A stretch of 26,390 nucleotides of DNA from Gammaproteobacteria bacterium (GCA_022822245.1 JAJECB010000206.1:1-26390); one strand, 5' to 3'; counted from the first letter of the stretch, positions 15,958 through 24,790 are shown. The notes: a model not told the origin generated them from the letters alone. Translations and numbers: made by a program.

Positions 15958-18033
15958 ATGGTTTCGGACGGGAAGCCGGCACGTTGCCGCGTCGGCATCG
16001 ACGTGGGCGGGACGTTCACCGACTTCGTGCTCGCGAACCCGCTGACGGGCGAGATCGTTCGCTACAAGGAGCCGAGCGTTCCGGGCGACCCGTCGCTCTC
16101 CGTGGCGCGGGGCCTTCCCGCGCTCATCGAGCGGGCCCGGGTGCGGCCGGGAGACGTGGAGCTCCTTGTCCACGGCACGACCCTCCTCGTGAATGCCATC
16201 ATCCAGCGCCGCGGGGCGAGGGTCGGGCTCGTCGTCTCCCGCGGCCATCGCGGGGTACTCGAGATCGGCCGCATGAGCCTCGACAACTCCTTCGATTTCA
16301 CGCTCCGCAAGGAAGAGCCCCTCGTGCCGCGAAACCTCGTGTTCGAGGCGGCCACCCGGGTTCGCGCGGACGGGAGCGTGGTGGAGCGTCCCGGCCCCGC
16401 GGATCTCGATCGGCTCGCCTCCGACCTCCATGCGGCCGGCGTCCAGGCGGTGACCCTGCTCCTGCTCAACTCCTACGCCTTCCCGGAAACGGAGCGCGAG
16501 CTGGCGGAAGCGCTACGGCACCGCCTGCCCGGCATCTCGATCACCGAGTCGGCCGCGATCTGGCCCGAGCAGCGCGAGTTCGAGCGCGGGCTCGTCGCCA
16601 TCATGAACGCGTACGTGCAGCCGCTCATGAGCGCCTACCTCGATCGCCTGGAGGAACGGGTGGCCGAGACGGGAGTGAGGGCGCCGATCTACATCACCGC
16701 CTCGAACGGGGGCACGCTCAGCATCCACACCGCCCGGGAACGGCCGATCGACACCGTGCTGTCCGGACCCGCCTCGGGCCTCGTCGCGGCCACGCGCGTC
16801 GCCCGCACCCTCGGACGGACCGGGATCATCACCGTCGACCTCGGCGGGACGAGCTGCGACCTCGCCCTCAACCAGGGCGAGGAGCCGGAGTACGCCACCT
16901 CGACCCGGGTGGGGGACTATCCCCTCGTCGTGCCGGTGGTGAACGTGCGGGCGATCGGCGCGGGGGGCGGTTCGGTGCTCTGGGTCGATCCCCAGGGCGT
17001 GCTCAAGGTCGGACCGGAGAGCGCGGGGGCCGACCCCGGACCCGCATGCTACGGCCGGGGCGGCACCCGGGCGACCGTCACCGACTGCTATCTCCTCGTC
17101 GGCCTCATCCACCCCGAGCATTTTCTCGGCGGGCGCATGCGGCTCGACCGGGAGGCGGCCCGCGAGTCGTTGGATGCGATTGCGGATCGGATTGGCTACG
17201 AGGGCGCCGATCGGGCGGTGCGTGCCGCGGACGCGGCCCTGCGCGTGGCGTCGGCCATGATGGCCAACGAGCTTTCCAAGGGGCTCGCCCGGCGCGGCGC
17301 GGCGCCCGGAGAGCTCGCCCTCATGGCGTTCGGCGGTGCCGGCCCGACCCATGCGAACCTCCTCGCCGAGGAGGCGGGGCTCGATACCGTCGTCGTGCCG
17401 CCGGGGCCGGCGACGTTCTGCGCCCTCGGCGCGATCCTCGCGGACGTGAAGCGCGACTACGTGCGTTCGCACCGTCTCCGCTTCGCCGACGGTCCCGCGG
17501 TCGCGGCGGAGCTCGCCTCGATCTTCCGCGCGCTCGAGGAGGGCGCCTCGTCATGGATCCACAGGGAAGGGGACATTCTCGGCGAGGTGGTATTCGAAGC
17601 CTCGCTCGACATGCGCTACGCGGGCCAGGCCTTCGACCTCCAGGTCCCGATCCCCGAGGCCTTGCGGATGGAGCCCGACCTCGACGCGATCACCGAGCTG
17701 TTCCATCTCGAGCACGAGCGGATCTACAGCTTCCGCGACCCGGAGAGCAGCGTGGAGGTCAGCACGGAGAGGGTGCGGGTCACCGGCCGCATCCCGCCCC
17801 TCGAGCTCCCGCCGATCCTCGAGCGGGGCCCGGCCGAGCCCATCGACACGAGAACGGTGTACGTCGCCGGGCGCTACCTCGACGTGCCCGTCCATGCGCG
17901 CCGCGAGCTCGGCCGCGACGCCGATATCTCCGGTCCCGCGATCATCGAGCAGGAGGACTGCACGGTGTGGGTGCTCCCCGGCTGGAACGCGGCCGTGGAC
18001 CGGACCGGCAGCCTCCTCATCCGACGGACGTAG
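15958..18033 (+). CDS. hyuA: Hydantoinase A/oxoprolinase family protein
   Basis: A 691-residue ATP-dependent subunit, full length for HyuA. The actin-like ATPase fold is shown by the phosphate-1 motif GIDVGGTFTD (13-22) and the phosphate-2 motif VDLGGTSCDLAL (about 300-311), together with HGTTLLVNAIIQRRGA, LSGPASGLVAA and GGAGPTHA, all typical of hydantoinase/oxoprolinase proteins. It phosphorylates the carbonyl or amide of its substrate so that HyuB can open or carboxylate it. ATG at 15958 follows AAGGGAG by about nine bases; earlier in-frame starts lack this. The pair is clearly complete, but 5-oxoproline, N-methylhydantoin, acetophenone and acetone relatives cannot be separated by eye. Confidence 0.94.
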   Translation: MVSDGKPARCRVGIDVGGTFTDFVLANPLTGEIVRYKEPSVPGDPSLSVARGLPALIERARVRPGDVELLVHGTTLLVNAIIQRRGARVGLVVSRGHRGVLEIGRMSLDNSFDFTLRKEEPLVPRNLVFEAATRVRADGSVVERPGPADLDRLASDLHAAGVQAVTLLLLNSYAFPETERELAEALRHRLPGISITESAAIWPEQREFERGLVAIMNAYVQPLMSAYLDRLEERVAETGVRAPIYITASNGGTLSIHTARERPIDTVLSGPASGLVAATRVARTLGRTGIITVDLGGTSCDLALNQGEEPEYATSTRVGDYPLVVPVVNVRAIGAGGGSVLWVDPQGVLKVGPESAGADPGPACYGRGGTRATVTDCYLLVGLIHPEHFLGGRMRLDREAARESLDAIADRIGYEGADRAVRAADAALRVASAMMANELSKGLARRGAAPGELALMAFGGAGPTHANLLAEEAGLDTVVVPPGPATFCALGAILADVKRDYVRSHRLRFADGPAVAAELASIFRALEEGASSWIHREGDILGEVVFEASLDMRYAGQAFDLQVPIPEALRMEPDLDAITELFHLEHERIYSFRDPESSVEVSTERVRVTGRIPPLELPPILERGPAEPIDTRTVYVAGRYLDVPVHARRELGRDADISGPAIIEQEDCTVWVLPGWNAAVDRTGSLLIRRT

Positions 18034-18078
18034 CCGCCCGCCGCCAACCCCGGGCCGTAGCCCCCTGCCCCCGGGAGA

Positions 18079-18092
18079 ACCTCGGTCGAGGT
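18079..18092. terminator. Small hairpin between convergent hyuA and desaturase genes
   Basis: ACCTC-GGTC-GAGGT forms a perfect five-base stem with a four-base loop in the 73-base convergent gap. There is no T-run, and other weak pairings exist nearby, so this is only the best candidate for a transcription end. Confidence 0.25.
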
Positions 18093-18106
18093 CGAGCGGT
18101 TCGGGG

Positions 18107-19243
18107 TCAGGCTGCGACGCGGAGCTCGCGCGGGGCGATGTCGCCGATGGCAGCCGCCTCGGGGCTCTGGCGGGCGGAGGCCGGACCCGACCGGTTGGGT
18201 ACCGGGGTGTCGTACTGGTAGCCCGGGTCCTCCTCCTGCCGGCGCCACACCTCCCGGATCTCGCGCCACGCGCCGACCAGGGTGCGGGGCTCCGGCATGT
18301 CGTGGGCCACCGCCCGATGCAGCTTCGCGAGGTGGTAGCAGGGGACGGCCGCGAACATGTGGTGCTCGAGGTGCCAGTTCATGCGCCAGTACAGGAACTC
18401 CGAGACCGGGTCGAGAGTTATCGTGCGAACGCACTTGCGGAAGTCCGGCACGTTGTCCCGCAGGCCGCAGTGCATCGGCCCCCCGACGAGGTACGAGTGC
18501 CAATTCGCGATCACCGGCCCGAGGCTGACGACGACGGCGACGATCCAATACCCGGACGCGATGCTCGCGGTGGCGATTGCGGCGTGGCAGAGAACGACGA
18601 CCCGGGCCCAGTTGACCGCGGTCCGTCTCGCCTCGGGACGGCCGGCGTAGAGGGACCGCATCCAATCCGGGCGAAAGAGCGTGCCGTAGCGATCGCAGGC
18701 GGTGACGAACGTGGCGAGTATGTGCCCCTTGACGCCCCTGGTGTGCATGCCTCCGGTGACGTTCAAGGTAAGGAGCTGGAGGAAGTAGAGTGGCTTCCAG
18801 GCCGGGCCGAACGGGAGCACCACCTCCCGATCCCCGCGCGGATGCAGGGTGTAGAGGTGGTGGTAGGTGTGGCTCATCCCGTACTCGTGGTAATTCCACC
18901 ACGCGAGCACGCTGTAGATCCGGAGGAAGACGGTGTTCAGCCACTTCGTGCGGAACACGGTGCCGTGCCCGAGCTCGTGGCACCCGTAGTGCAGGTGCGA
19001 GGCGACCGTCCCGTGCGCGAAGAGGGCGAGGGTGAACTCGAGCCAGAGCGCCGCGAAAAAGCAGTAGACCGTCAATGCCCCGGTTGCCGCGGCGAGCGCG
19101 AGGTGGCCGATCGCCTGGAGACCGCCCTTGAAGTCGCTCCGCTCGGTGAGCTCCCGGAGCTTCTCGGGTTCGATTGGACAGCGGTACCAGTGAACCCGGC
19201 GGGTATCGATGGGCCGGACCGGAGCTTCGTCGTTCGCGCTCAC
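18107..19243 (-). CDS. Membrane fatty acid desaturase family protein
   Basis: A 378-residue di-iron membrane enzyme that would introduce a double bond (or hydroxyl/keto group) into acyl chains or related lipids. The three histidine boxes are intact: HELGH (89-93), HTYHH (125-129) and HLEHH (291-295), with H304 nearby. Hydrophobic pairs lie at about 45-80, 150-180 and 215-250, giving the usual four membrane spans with His boxes on the cytoplasmic face. The start is a GTG (complement of 19241-19243), supported by GGGAGGGAG about eight bases upstream. The last 50 residues are Pro/Ala/Arg-rich and not part of the fold. Electron donor and regiospecificity are unknown. It is transcribed away from a 270-base intergenic region with unusual repeats. 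Confidence 0.9.
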   Translation of the reverse strand: MSANDEAPVRPIDTRRVHWYRCPIEPEKLRELTERSDFKGGLQAIGHLALAAATGALTVYCFFAALWLEFTLALFAHGTVASHLHYGCHELGHGTVFRTKWLNTVFLRIYSVLAWWNYHEYGMSHTYHHLYTLHPRGDREVVLPFGPAWKPLYFLQLLTLNVTGGMHTRGVKGHILATFVTACDRYGTLFRPDWMRSLYAGRPEARRTAVNWARVVVLCHAAIATASIASGYWIVAVVVSLGPVIANWHSYLVGGPMHCGLRDNVPDFRKCVRTITLDPVSEFLYWRMNWHLEHHMFAAVPCYHLAKLHRAVAHDMPEPRTLVGAWREIREVWRRQEEDPGYQYDTPVPNRSGPASARQSPEAAAIGDIAPRELRVAA

Positions 19244-19367
19244 TTCGCGTACTCCCTCCCCTGCGACACGCGGGTCACGGGCGTCTCTCCGGCTCCCCTC
19301 GCGGTACCAGCACCATGTTACTTTAGGACATCGGGAACGAAGGCCGCAAGCGGCGGGGGAGTCTGCC

Positions 19368-19491
19368 CCAGGAGCATTTCACGCTGGCCGGATTGCCGGA
19401 GCATCGATGTCCGTCCTTGCACCGTAGTGTGAAATGGTCCTGCTCGCCGTCATGCAGTCACCACCTATCAGCTAGCGTGAAATAGCCCTGG
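19368..19491. repeat. Three copies of an 18-base repeat upstream of a Gfo/Idh/MocA gene
   Basis: Copies of AGYGTGAAATRSYCCTGS occur at 19368-19385 (minus orientation), 19426-19443 (plus) and 19474-19491 (plus). Pairwise differences are three or four bases. The first two face each other like terminal inverted repeats of a 76-base element; the last two are direct repeats 48 bases apart. The surrounding 19310-19330 patch (ATGTTACTTTAGGACAT) is AT-richer than the rest of the window. No transposase is present. They may be ends of a degenerate insertion sequence or MITE, or regulator binding sites for the flanking divergent genes. Confidence 0.75.
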
Positions 19492-19513
19492 AATCGCCGG
19501 GAGGGGAGTAGCG

Positions 19514-20539
19514 ATGCGGTGCGCGATCATCGGGCTCGGGATGGCGGTGACCCCGCACGCGAAGAGCCTCCTCGATCTCCGCGACCGGGTGGAGGTGGCC
19601 GCTGCGTTCAGTCCGACCGCCGCCCGGCGCGACGCGTTCGCGGAGCGGTTCGGGTTCCCGGTGACCCGCGACCTCGACGGGATCATCGAGGACCCGTCCA
19701 TCGACTACGCGGTGCTGCTGACCCCGCCGAACGCCCGTGCCGAGCTCGTCGGGAGCCTCGTTGCGGCCGGCAAGCACGTCCTGATGGAGAAGCCGGTCGA
19801 ACGGACGACGGCGGCGGCGGAGGCAATCGTCGCGACCGCGGAGCGGGCCGGGGTGACCCTCGGCATCGTCCTCCAGCACCGCTTCCGGGCGGTCGCGGAG
19901 CGGCTCGGCGAGCGGCTCGCGAGCGGTGCGCTCGGGACCCTCGCGGCCGCCACCATCATGGTTCCCTGGTGGCGCGAGCAGAGCTACTACGACGAGCCGG
20001 GCCGCGGCACGTATGCGCGGGACGGCGGCGGCGTTCTCATCAGCCAGGCCATCCACACCCTCGATCTCGCCCTCTCCCTCACCGGGCCGGCCGCCGATGT
20101 GGTCGCGGTCGGCGGCACGACCCCGATCCACCGGATGGAGGCGGAGGACTTCGTGGCCGCCGGGGTCCGCTTCGCGAGCGGTGCGCACGGCGCGCTGATG
20201 GCGACGACCGCCTTCTACCCGGGCGCCCCGGAGCGAATCGAGCTCGCATGCAGTCAGGCGAGCGCCGTTCTCGGCCCCGACGGGGTTTCCATCCGCTACC
20301 ACGACGGCCGCGAGGAGGACTTCGGCGAGACCCAGGGCTCGGGGAGCGGGGCGGACCCGATGGACTTCCCGCACGACGCCCACCGCGCCCTCCACGCGGA
20401 CTTCCTCGACGCGCTCGTGGAGGGCCGGGCGCCGCGGGTCACCGGGCGCGACGCGCTCGGCGTCCACCGTTTCATCGACGCGCTCGTCAAGGCGACGCGC
20501 ACCGCGGCCTCCGTCCCCGTCGTCGAGGCCCGGGCGTGA
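19514..20539 (+). CDS. Gfo/Idh/MocA family oxidoreductase (second copy type)
   Basis: A 341-residue NAD(P)-dependent dehydrogenase. The Rossmann start is CAIIGLGMAVTPHAKSL (3-19), the family signature is MEKP (91-94), and the substrate domain contains GGGVLISQAIHTLDLALSL with the family histidine. It is shorter than the enzyme at 4240-5391 and clearly another branch, so not a recent duplicate. ATG at 19514 follows AGGGGAG by about five bases. It is 81 bases before a quinone oxidoreductase gene in the same direction, so the two may form a small operon acting on a keto/hydroxy compound. The repeat cluster just upstream is the likely control region. Substrate unknown. Confidence 0.9.
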   Translation: MRCAIIGLGMAVTPHAKSLLDLRDRVEVAAAFSPTAARRDAFAERFGFPVTRDLDGIIEDPSIDYAVLLTPPNARAELVGSLVAAGKHVLMEKPVERTTAAAEAIVATAERAGVTLGIVLQHRFRAVAERLGERLASGALGTLAAATIMVPWWREQSYYDEPGRGTYARDGGGVLISQAIHTLDLALSLTGPAADVVAVGGTTPIHRMEAEDFVAAGVRFASGAHGALMATTAFYPGAPERIELACSQASAVLGPDGVSIRYHDGREEDFGETQGSGSGADPMDFPHDAHRALHADFLDALVEGRAPRVTGRDALGVHRFIDALVKATRTAASVPVVEARA

Positions 20540-20620
20540 GTTCCGGTCTCGCCGAGGGGCTCGAGCCGCGGGGCCCCCGCACGCGCGATGCCGGGTCGGG
20601 CGAAGAGGAGTGAGCGAACC

Positions 20621-21601
20621 ATGCGACAGGTGATCCTTCCCGCCTACGGCGGGCCCGAAGTGTTGACGATGGCTGAAGCGCCGGAGCCCGAGGCGGGGCC
20701 TGGAGAGCTGCTGGTGCGGGTCCGGGCGGCGGGGGTCAACCGGGCGGACTGCCTCCAGCGGGCCGGCACCTACCCGATGCCGCCCGGTCTCGGCAACGTC
20801 CCGGGGCTCGAGCTCGCCGGGGAGGTCGCCTCCACCGGGGAGGGTGTCACGTCGTTTGCGGTCGGCGACCGGGTCTTCGGCCTCGTGGCGGAGGGCGGGT
20901 ACGCCGAGTACGCAGTCGTCGATGCGGGACTTGCGGTCCCGATTCCGGAGCCCTGGAGCTTCGCCGAGGGGGCGTCGGCCATCGAAGTCTTCTGCACCGC
21001 CAACGAGACCGTGTTCGAGCTCGGCGGCCTCCGTGAAGGCCAGTCCATTCTCGTCCACGCGGGCGCGAGCGGAGTCGGTACCGCGGCGGTCCAGATGGCG
21101 AAGCAGGTGGGGGCTACCGTCCATTTCACGGCCGGCTCGCGCGCCAAGATCGACCGCGTCCTCGCGCTCGGCGCCGATCACGGGATCCTCTACAAGACGG
21201 AGGACTTCGTGGAGGAGGTGCTGCGGATCACCCGGGGCGAGGGGGTCGACGTGGTCGAGGACTTCATCGGCGGCGCCTACCTCGCCCGCAACCTCGCGGT
21301 CCTCAAGCCGACCGGAACCCTGCTCCTCGTCGGGCTCATGGGTGGTCAGGTCACCCCCTTCGACCTCGGCGGAATGCTGCGCAAGCGCCTCTCCATCCGC
21401 GGGTTCACCCTCCGCGCCCAGCCGGTCGAGAACAAGCGGGCGATTGTCGGGCGCTTCCGCGAGCGCTGGCTGCCGTTCCTCGCGGCCGGGGCGATCCGGC
21501 CCGTCATCCACGCCGTCGTCCCCTTTGCGGAGGTGCGTCGCGCGCACGAGATGATGGAGGCGGACGAGAACTTCGGAAAGATCATCTTGCGGATGGACTG
21601 A
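20621..21601 (+). CDS. NAD(P)H quinone oxidoreductase, PIG3/TP53I3 family
   Basis: A 326-residue zinc-free MDR enzyme. The N-terminus with GGPEVLTMAEAPEPEAGPGE and RVRAAGVNRADCLQRAGTYP is typical of the PIG3 branch of one-electron quinone reductases, as is the long conserved C-terminal end with NFGKIIL. Nucleotide binding: HAGASGVGTAA (146-156). ATG at 20621 is chosen over 20588 because GAGGAG (20605-20610) lies ten bases upstream and family proteins begin here. It differs from the MDR at 11580-12602, which belongs to another branch. It probably protects against or recycles quinones using NADPH; the link to the upstream dehydrogenase is only by neighbourhood. Confidence 0.92.
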   Translation: MRQVILPAYGGPEVLTMAEAPEPEAGPGELLVRVRAAGVNRADCLQRAGTYPMPPGLGNVPGLELAGEVASTGEGVTSFAVGDRVFGLVAEGGYAEYAVVDAGLAVPIPEPWSFAEGASAIEVFCTANETVFELGGLREGQSILVHAGASGVGTAAVQMAKQVGATVHFTAGSRAKIDRVLALGADHGILYKTEDFVEEVLRITRGEGVDVVEDFIGGAYLARNLAVLKPTGTLLLVGLMGGQVTPFDLGGMLRKRLSIRGFTLRAQPVENKRAIVGRFRERWLPFLAAGAIRPVIHAVVPFAEVRRAHEMMEADENFGKIILRMD

Positions 21602-21656
21602 GCCGGCGTCCGGACGGCTGCCATCAACACCCGGGATCGAATTGCTCGCCCACGCA

Positions 21657-21732
21657 GCCGGCCCGGTGGCAGGTCCCTTCCGGAAGCGGGTTGGATTGAG
21701 CCGCGGAGGAAGGGGCCTGCCACCGGGCCGGC
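21657..21732. repeat. Long inverted repeat between convergent operons
   Basis: Arms of 25 bases at 21657-21681 and 21708-21732 are complementary with one mismatch, around a 26-base loop. A smaller stem AGCCG/CGGCT (21601-21619) lies just after the oxidoreductase stop. The 222-base stretch 21602-21823 contains no believable gene. The repeat could be a bidirectional terminator or mRNA-stabilising stem, or a REP/MITE-like mobile repeat; a 26-base loop and lack of T-run make a simple terminator less certain. Confidence 0.75.
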
Positions 21733-21823
21733 GGGCTACGTCCGTGAATCAATGGCTCATCAGGACGTTCCGGGCAAGCGTGCCGGGCGGCCAAAATCCC
21801 CGCCGTTCTGGCCGTGCTTCGCG

Positions 21824-22705
21824 TCAGAACCGGAGCGAGCGGAGCCCGACCAGCTTCTCGGTGATGAGGATCGCGATCACGGTGATGACGATGCTCACCG
21901 TCGCGACCGCCGCCGCCGTCGGGTCGTACTCCCAGCGCACGTAGTCGAAGAGCTGGATGGGGAGGGTCGCGATACCGACGCCCTTGAGGAGGAGCGAAAT
22001 GTTGAAGAGATCGAAGGAGATGATGAAGGCGAGGAGAGCGCCCGCGATGATCCCCGGCTTGATGATGGGAAGGGTCACCCGCCGGAAGGTCGTGAAACGG
22101 CTCGCGCCGAGGCTCCGCGCCGCCTCCTCCAGCGACCGGTCGAAGTTGTAGAGCGAGGCGGAGATCCCGAGGAAGACGAAGGGCAGGGTGATGAGGACGT
22201 GCCCGATGAGGAGGCCGAGGGCCGAGTTTCGGAACATCCCGCTCCCGACTTCGAGCCCCAGCGCGCGGAAGAACGCCTCGGCGTTGTAGTAGAAGAAGAG
22301 GAGCGCGATCGCGGTCAGGATCTCGGGGAGGAGGAGCGGAAGGAGGATGAAGAGCCGGAGCCGCTCGCGCCAGCGCCCCGCGAAGCGCACCACGTAGAGC
22401 GCCACCGCGACCCCGAGCGCGGTCGACACGATGGTGGCGAAGAACGCGAGCTGGAGGGAGAAGAAGAGCGATCCCATGAACGCCTCGCTTTCGAAGAAGG
22501 CCACGTACCAGCGAAGGGAGAAGCCTTCCGGCGGGAAGGTCAGAAACTCGCCCGCATTGACCGAGGCGAGCACCACGATGACGAGCGGGGTGAGGAGATA
22601 GACGTAGACGATGACGACGACGGCGAGGTAGAGGACGTGCCCCGCCTTGCGCCCGAGCCGGCCGGGCGCCGCGGCCGTCCCGATCGCCTGGTCCCCGCTG
22701 GCCAT
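21824..22705 (-). CDS. ABC transporter permease, PotC-like
   Basis: A 293-residue inner-membrane permease with about six spans (first about 25-50: VLYLAVVVIVYVYLLTPLVI). The EAA docking loop EEAARSLGASRFTTFRRVTL followed by PIIKPGI lies near 190-216. Organisation matches the second permease of spermidine/putrescine-type importers. ATG at 22703-22705 is eight bases downstream of the first permease's stop, whose TGAGG overlap supplies a ribosome site. Last gene of the operon. It forms a heterodimer with the permease at 22714-23631, powered by the ATPase at 23667-24737. The cargo could be a polyamine, an amino-acid-like amine or another small cation; family alone does not decide. Confidence 0.92.
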   Translation of the reverse strand: MASGDQAIGTAAAPGRLGRKAGHVLYLAVVVIVYVYLLTPLVIVVLASVNAGEFLTFPPEGFSLRWYVAFFESEAFMGSLFFSLQLAFFATIVSTALGVAVALYVVRFAGRWRERLRLFILLPLLLPEILTAIALLFFYYNAEAFFRALGLEVGSGMFRNSALGLLIGHVLITLPFVFLGISASLYNFDRSLEEAARSLGASRFTTFRRVTLPIIKPGIIAGALLAFIISFDLFNISLLLKGVGIATLPIQLFDYVRWEYDPTAAAVATVSIVITVIAILITEKLVGLRSLRF

Positions 22706-22713
22706 CGCGCGCC

Positions 22714-23631
22714 TCAGGCGATTCCGCGGATGGCCCGCGAGGTGAGCCGGAAGTAGACGTACACCACCAGCGCTCCCGCGATCGAGAGGATGAAGGCGAG
22801 GGCGGCGCCGAACGGCCACAGCATCGCGTCCATGAGCTGCTGCACCACGAGGGTCGGCATGATCATGACGCTGAACCCGCCGAGGAGGATCGGGATCACG
22901 TACGAGCTGATCGTGAGCACGAAGACGAGCACCGTCCCCGCCTGCACCCCGGGGAGGCTCAGGGGAAAGACGACCCGGAGCATGGTCCGGAAGCGCGAGG
23001 CCCCGAGGGATTGGGCGGCCTCCTCCAGGGCGGGGTCGATCGACTGGATGGCCCCGAGGAGGGGCAGGATCATGAACGGCAGGAAGATGTGGACGAGGCC
23101 CACGCTGACCCCGAACGTGTTGTACATGAGGGTCAGGGGCGACTCGATGATCCCGAGGTCCATCAGGGTCGTGTTGATGAGCCCGTCGTTGTTGCCGAGG
23201 ATGATGATCCAGCCGTAGCAGCGAACCACCACCCCGACGAGAAGCGGGGAGAGCACGAAGGCGTAGAGGACGCTCTTGAAGCGCGACGAGGTGCGGGCGA
23301 GGTGGTAGGCGACGGGGAAGCCGAGGACCAGGCAGATCGCGGTCGTGGCCGCCCCGAGCACCATCGTGTCCCAAAGGATTTCAAGGTAGTAAAGGTCGGA
23401 GTCGAGGATCGCGTCGAGGTAGTTCCCGACCGTGAACCCGGGGGCGAACACCTGGCTCGTCGACGGGTTGCGGAAGCTCATCACCACCATGTTGAGGTAG
23501 GGGAAGATGAGGAACGCGACGAGAAGGCCGACGGTCGGGAGGACGAGGAACATCGTCGGGTTCCAGCGTTTCCCGGCCGAAGGGGCCGGTGCGGACGCGC
23601 CGGTCGCCGGGGCCGGGATCGGATTCGCCAC
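22714..23631 (-). CDS. ABC transporter permease, PotB-like
   Basis: A 305-residue permease. After a Pro/Ala/Ser-rich cytoplasmic leader of about 24 residues come six hydrophobic segments (first about 27-46: MFLVLPTVGLLVAFLIFPYL). The EAA motif EEAAQSLGASRFRTMLRVVF continues with PLSLPGVQAG. The start is a GTG (complement of 23629-23631) with AAGGAA five bases upstream. No ATG gives the leader, and internal ATGs fall at the first membrane span. It is 35 bases after the ATPase stop and eight before the second permease. Its size and motif placement fit the PotB class of polyamine-type importers. Confidence 0.92.
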   Translation of the reverse strand: MANPIPAPATGASAPAPSAGKRWNPTMFLVLPTVGLLVAFLIFPYLNMVVMSFRNPSTSQVFAPGFTVGNYLDAILDSDLYYLEILWDTMVLGAATTAICLVLGFPVAYHLARTSSRFKSVLYAFVLSPLLVGVVVRCYGWIIILGNNDGLINTTLMDLGIIESPLTLMYNTFGVSVGLVHIFLPFMILPLLGAIQSIDPALEEAAQSLGASRFRTMLRVVFPLSLPGVQAGTVLVFVLTISSYVIPILLGGFSVMIMPTLVVQQLMDAMLWPFGAALAFILSIAGALVVYVYFRLTSRAIRGIA

Positions 23632-23666
23632 TTCGGTTCCTTCGCGTCCGGGACGGCGCCGCGCGC

Positions 23667-24737
23667 TCAGTCCGGAATGATCCAGGCGTGCGCCGCGTCG
23701 AAGGAGCAGCACACCTCGTCTCCGACGTTGAACGACGCCCACGGGTCGCCCTGCACCTGGAGGGTGAGGCCGTCCGCGCAGGCGATCCGGTAGCCGGTGA
23801 TGTTGCCGAGGAAGTAGCGCTCGCTGACCCGCCCGGAAATGGCGTTGGCTCTGGTCCCGGGAGGAGCGGCGTCGGACAGCGCGATGGCCTCCGGGCGAAC
23901 GATGAGGGTGACCTCCCGGCCCTCGGAGAGGGTCTCCGAGTAGGCGCAACGAAGCGTGCCGACCGCCGTTTCGAGGGTGAACACCCCGTCGTCGGCGGCA
24001 CCCCGAACCCGGCCCTCGACGAAGTTCGAGAGACCGATGAAGCTCGCCACCTCGCGGCTCACGGGGCGCGAGTAGATCTCGTCGGGCGCGCCCACCTGGT
24101 GGATGTGCCCGTCGAACATGACCACGATCCGGTCCGAGATCACCATCGCCTCCGCCTGATCGTGGGTCACGTAGACGGTGGTGATCCCGACCCGCTTCTG
24201 GAGCGAGCGGACGAAGAAGCGCATCTCCTCGCGGAGCTTGGCGTCGAGGTTCGCGAGAGGCTCGTCGAGGAGGAGGATGCTCGGCTCGATGACCATCGCG
24301 CGGGCGAGGGCGATGCGCTGCTGCTGCCCTCCCGAGAGCTGGCGCGGGTAGCGCTCCCCGAGGTCGCCGAGCTGCACCGTCTCGAGAACCCGGGCGATGC
24401 GTTCGGCCATCTCGCTCTTCGGGACCCCCCGCATCTCGAGCCCGAACGCGAGGTTCTGGCGCACCGTCATGTGGGGGAAGAGGGCGTAGTTCTGGAACAC
24501 CATGCCGATGTTCCGGCGCTCGGGGGGCAGCCCGACGATGTCCAGGTCGTCGAAGAGGATGTGGCCCGCGGTCGGCTCCTCGAAGCCCGCGATGCACCGC
24601 AGGGTCGTCGTCTTGCCGCAGCCCGACGGGCCGAGGAGGGAGATGAGCTCGTGGTCGCCGATCTCGAGCTCGAACCCGTCCACCGCGGCGACGTCGCCGA
24701 AGTGCTTGGAGAGACCCCGGATCGCGAGCTCGGTCAT
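23667..24737 (-). CDS. ABC transporter ATP-binding protein, PotA-like
   Basis: A 356-residue ATPase with an N-terminal nucleotide-binding domain and a C-terminal TOBE-type regulatory domain (about 240-350), the layout of PotA/MalK-class subunits. Motifs: Walker A GPSGCGKTT (36-44), Q-loop VFQNYALFPHMTV, signature LSGGQQQR (134-141), Walker B LLLDEP (155-160), and switch histidine H192 in VTHDQAEAM. ATG at 24735-24737 has no clear Shine-Dalgarno; the upstream 142-base spacer carries a perfect hairpin. The gene is second after the binding protein, so its expression may depend on read-through of that hairpin. Confidence 0.95.
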   Translation of the reverse strand: MTELAIRGLSKHFGDVAAVDGFELEIGDHELISLLGPSGCGKTTTLRCIAGFEEPTAGHILFDDLDIVGLPPERRNIGMVFQNYALFPHMTVRQNLAFGLEMRGVPKSEMAERIARVLETVQLGDLGERYPRQLSGGQQQRIALARAMVIEPSILLLDEPLANLDAKLREEMRFFVRSLQKRVGITTVYVTHDQAEAMVISDRIVVMFDGHIHQVGAPDEIYSRPVSREVASFIGLSNFVEGRVRGAADDGVFTLETAVGTLRCAYSETLSEGREVTLIVRPEAIALSDAAPPGTRANAISGRVSERYFLGNITGYRIACADGLTLQVQGDPWASFNVGDEVCCSFDAAHAWIIPD

Positions 24738-24790
24738 GGCGTCACGCCGATGACGGCCGCCGCCGCGACCGCCGGACGGAGGAACATGGC

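Noticed and set aside
19368..19491. Reading the three repeats as a CRISPR array
   Set aside because: Copies are in mixed orientation, imperfect, only 18 bases long and unequally spaced, with no cas genes nearby.
19244..19513. Possible tRNA or small RNA gene in the lower-GC intergenic region
   Set aside because: No cloverleaf-like arrangement or TTCGANNC T-loop box was seen; the structure is explained by the 18-base repeats.
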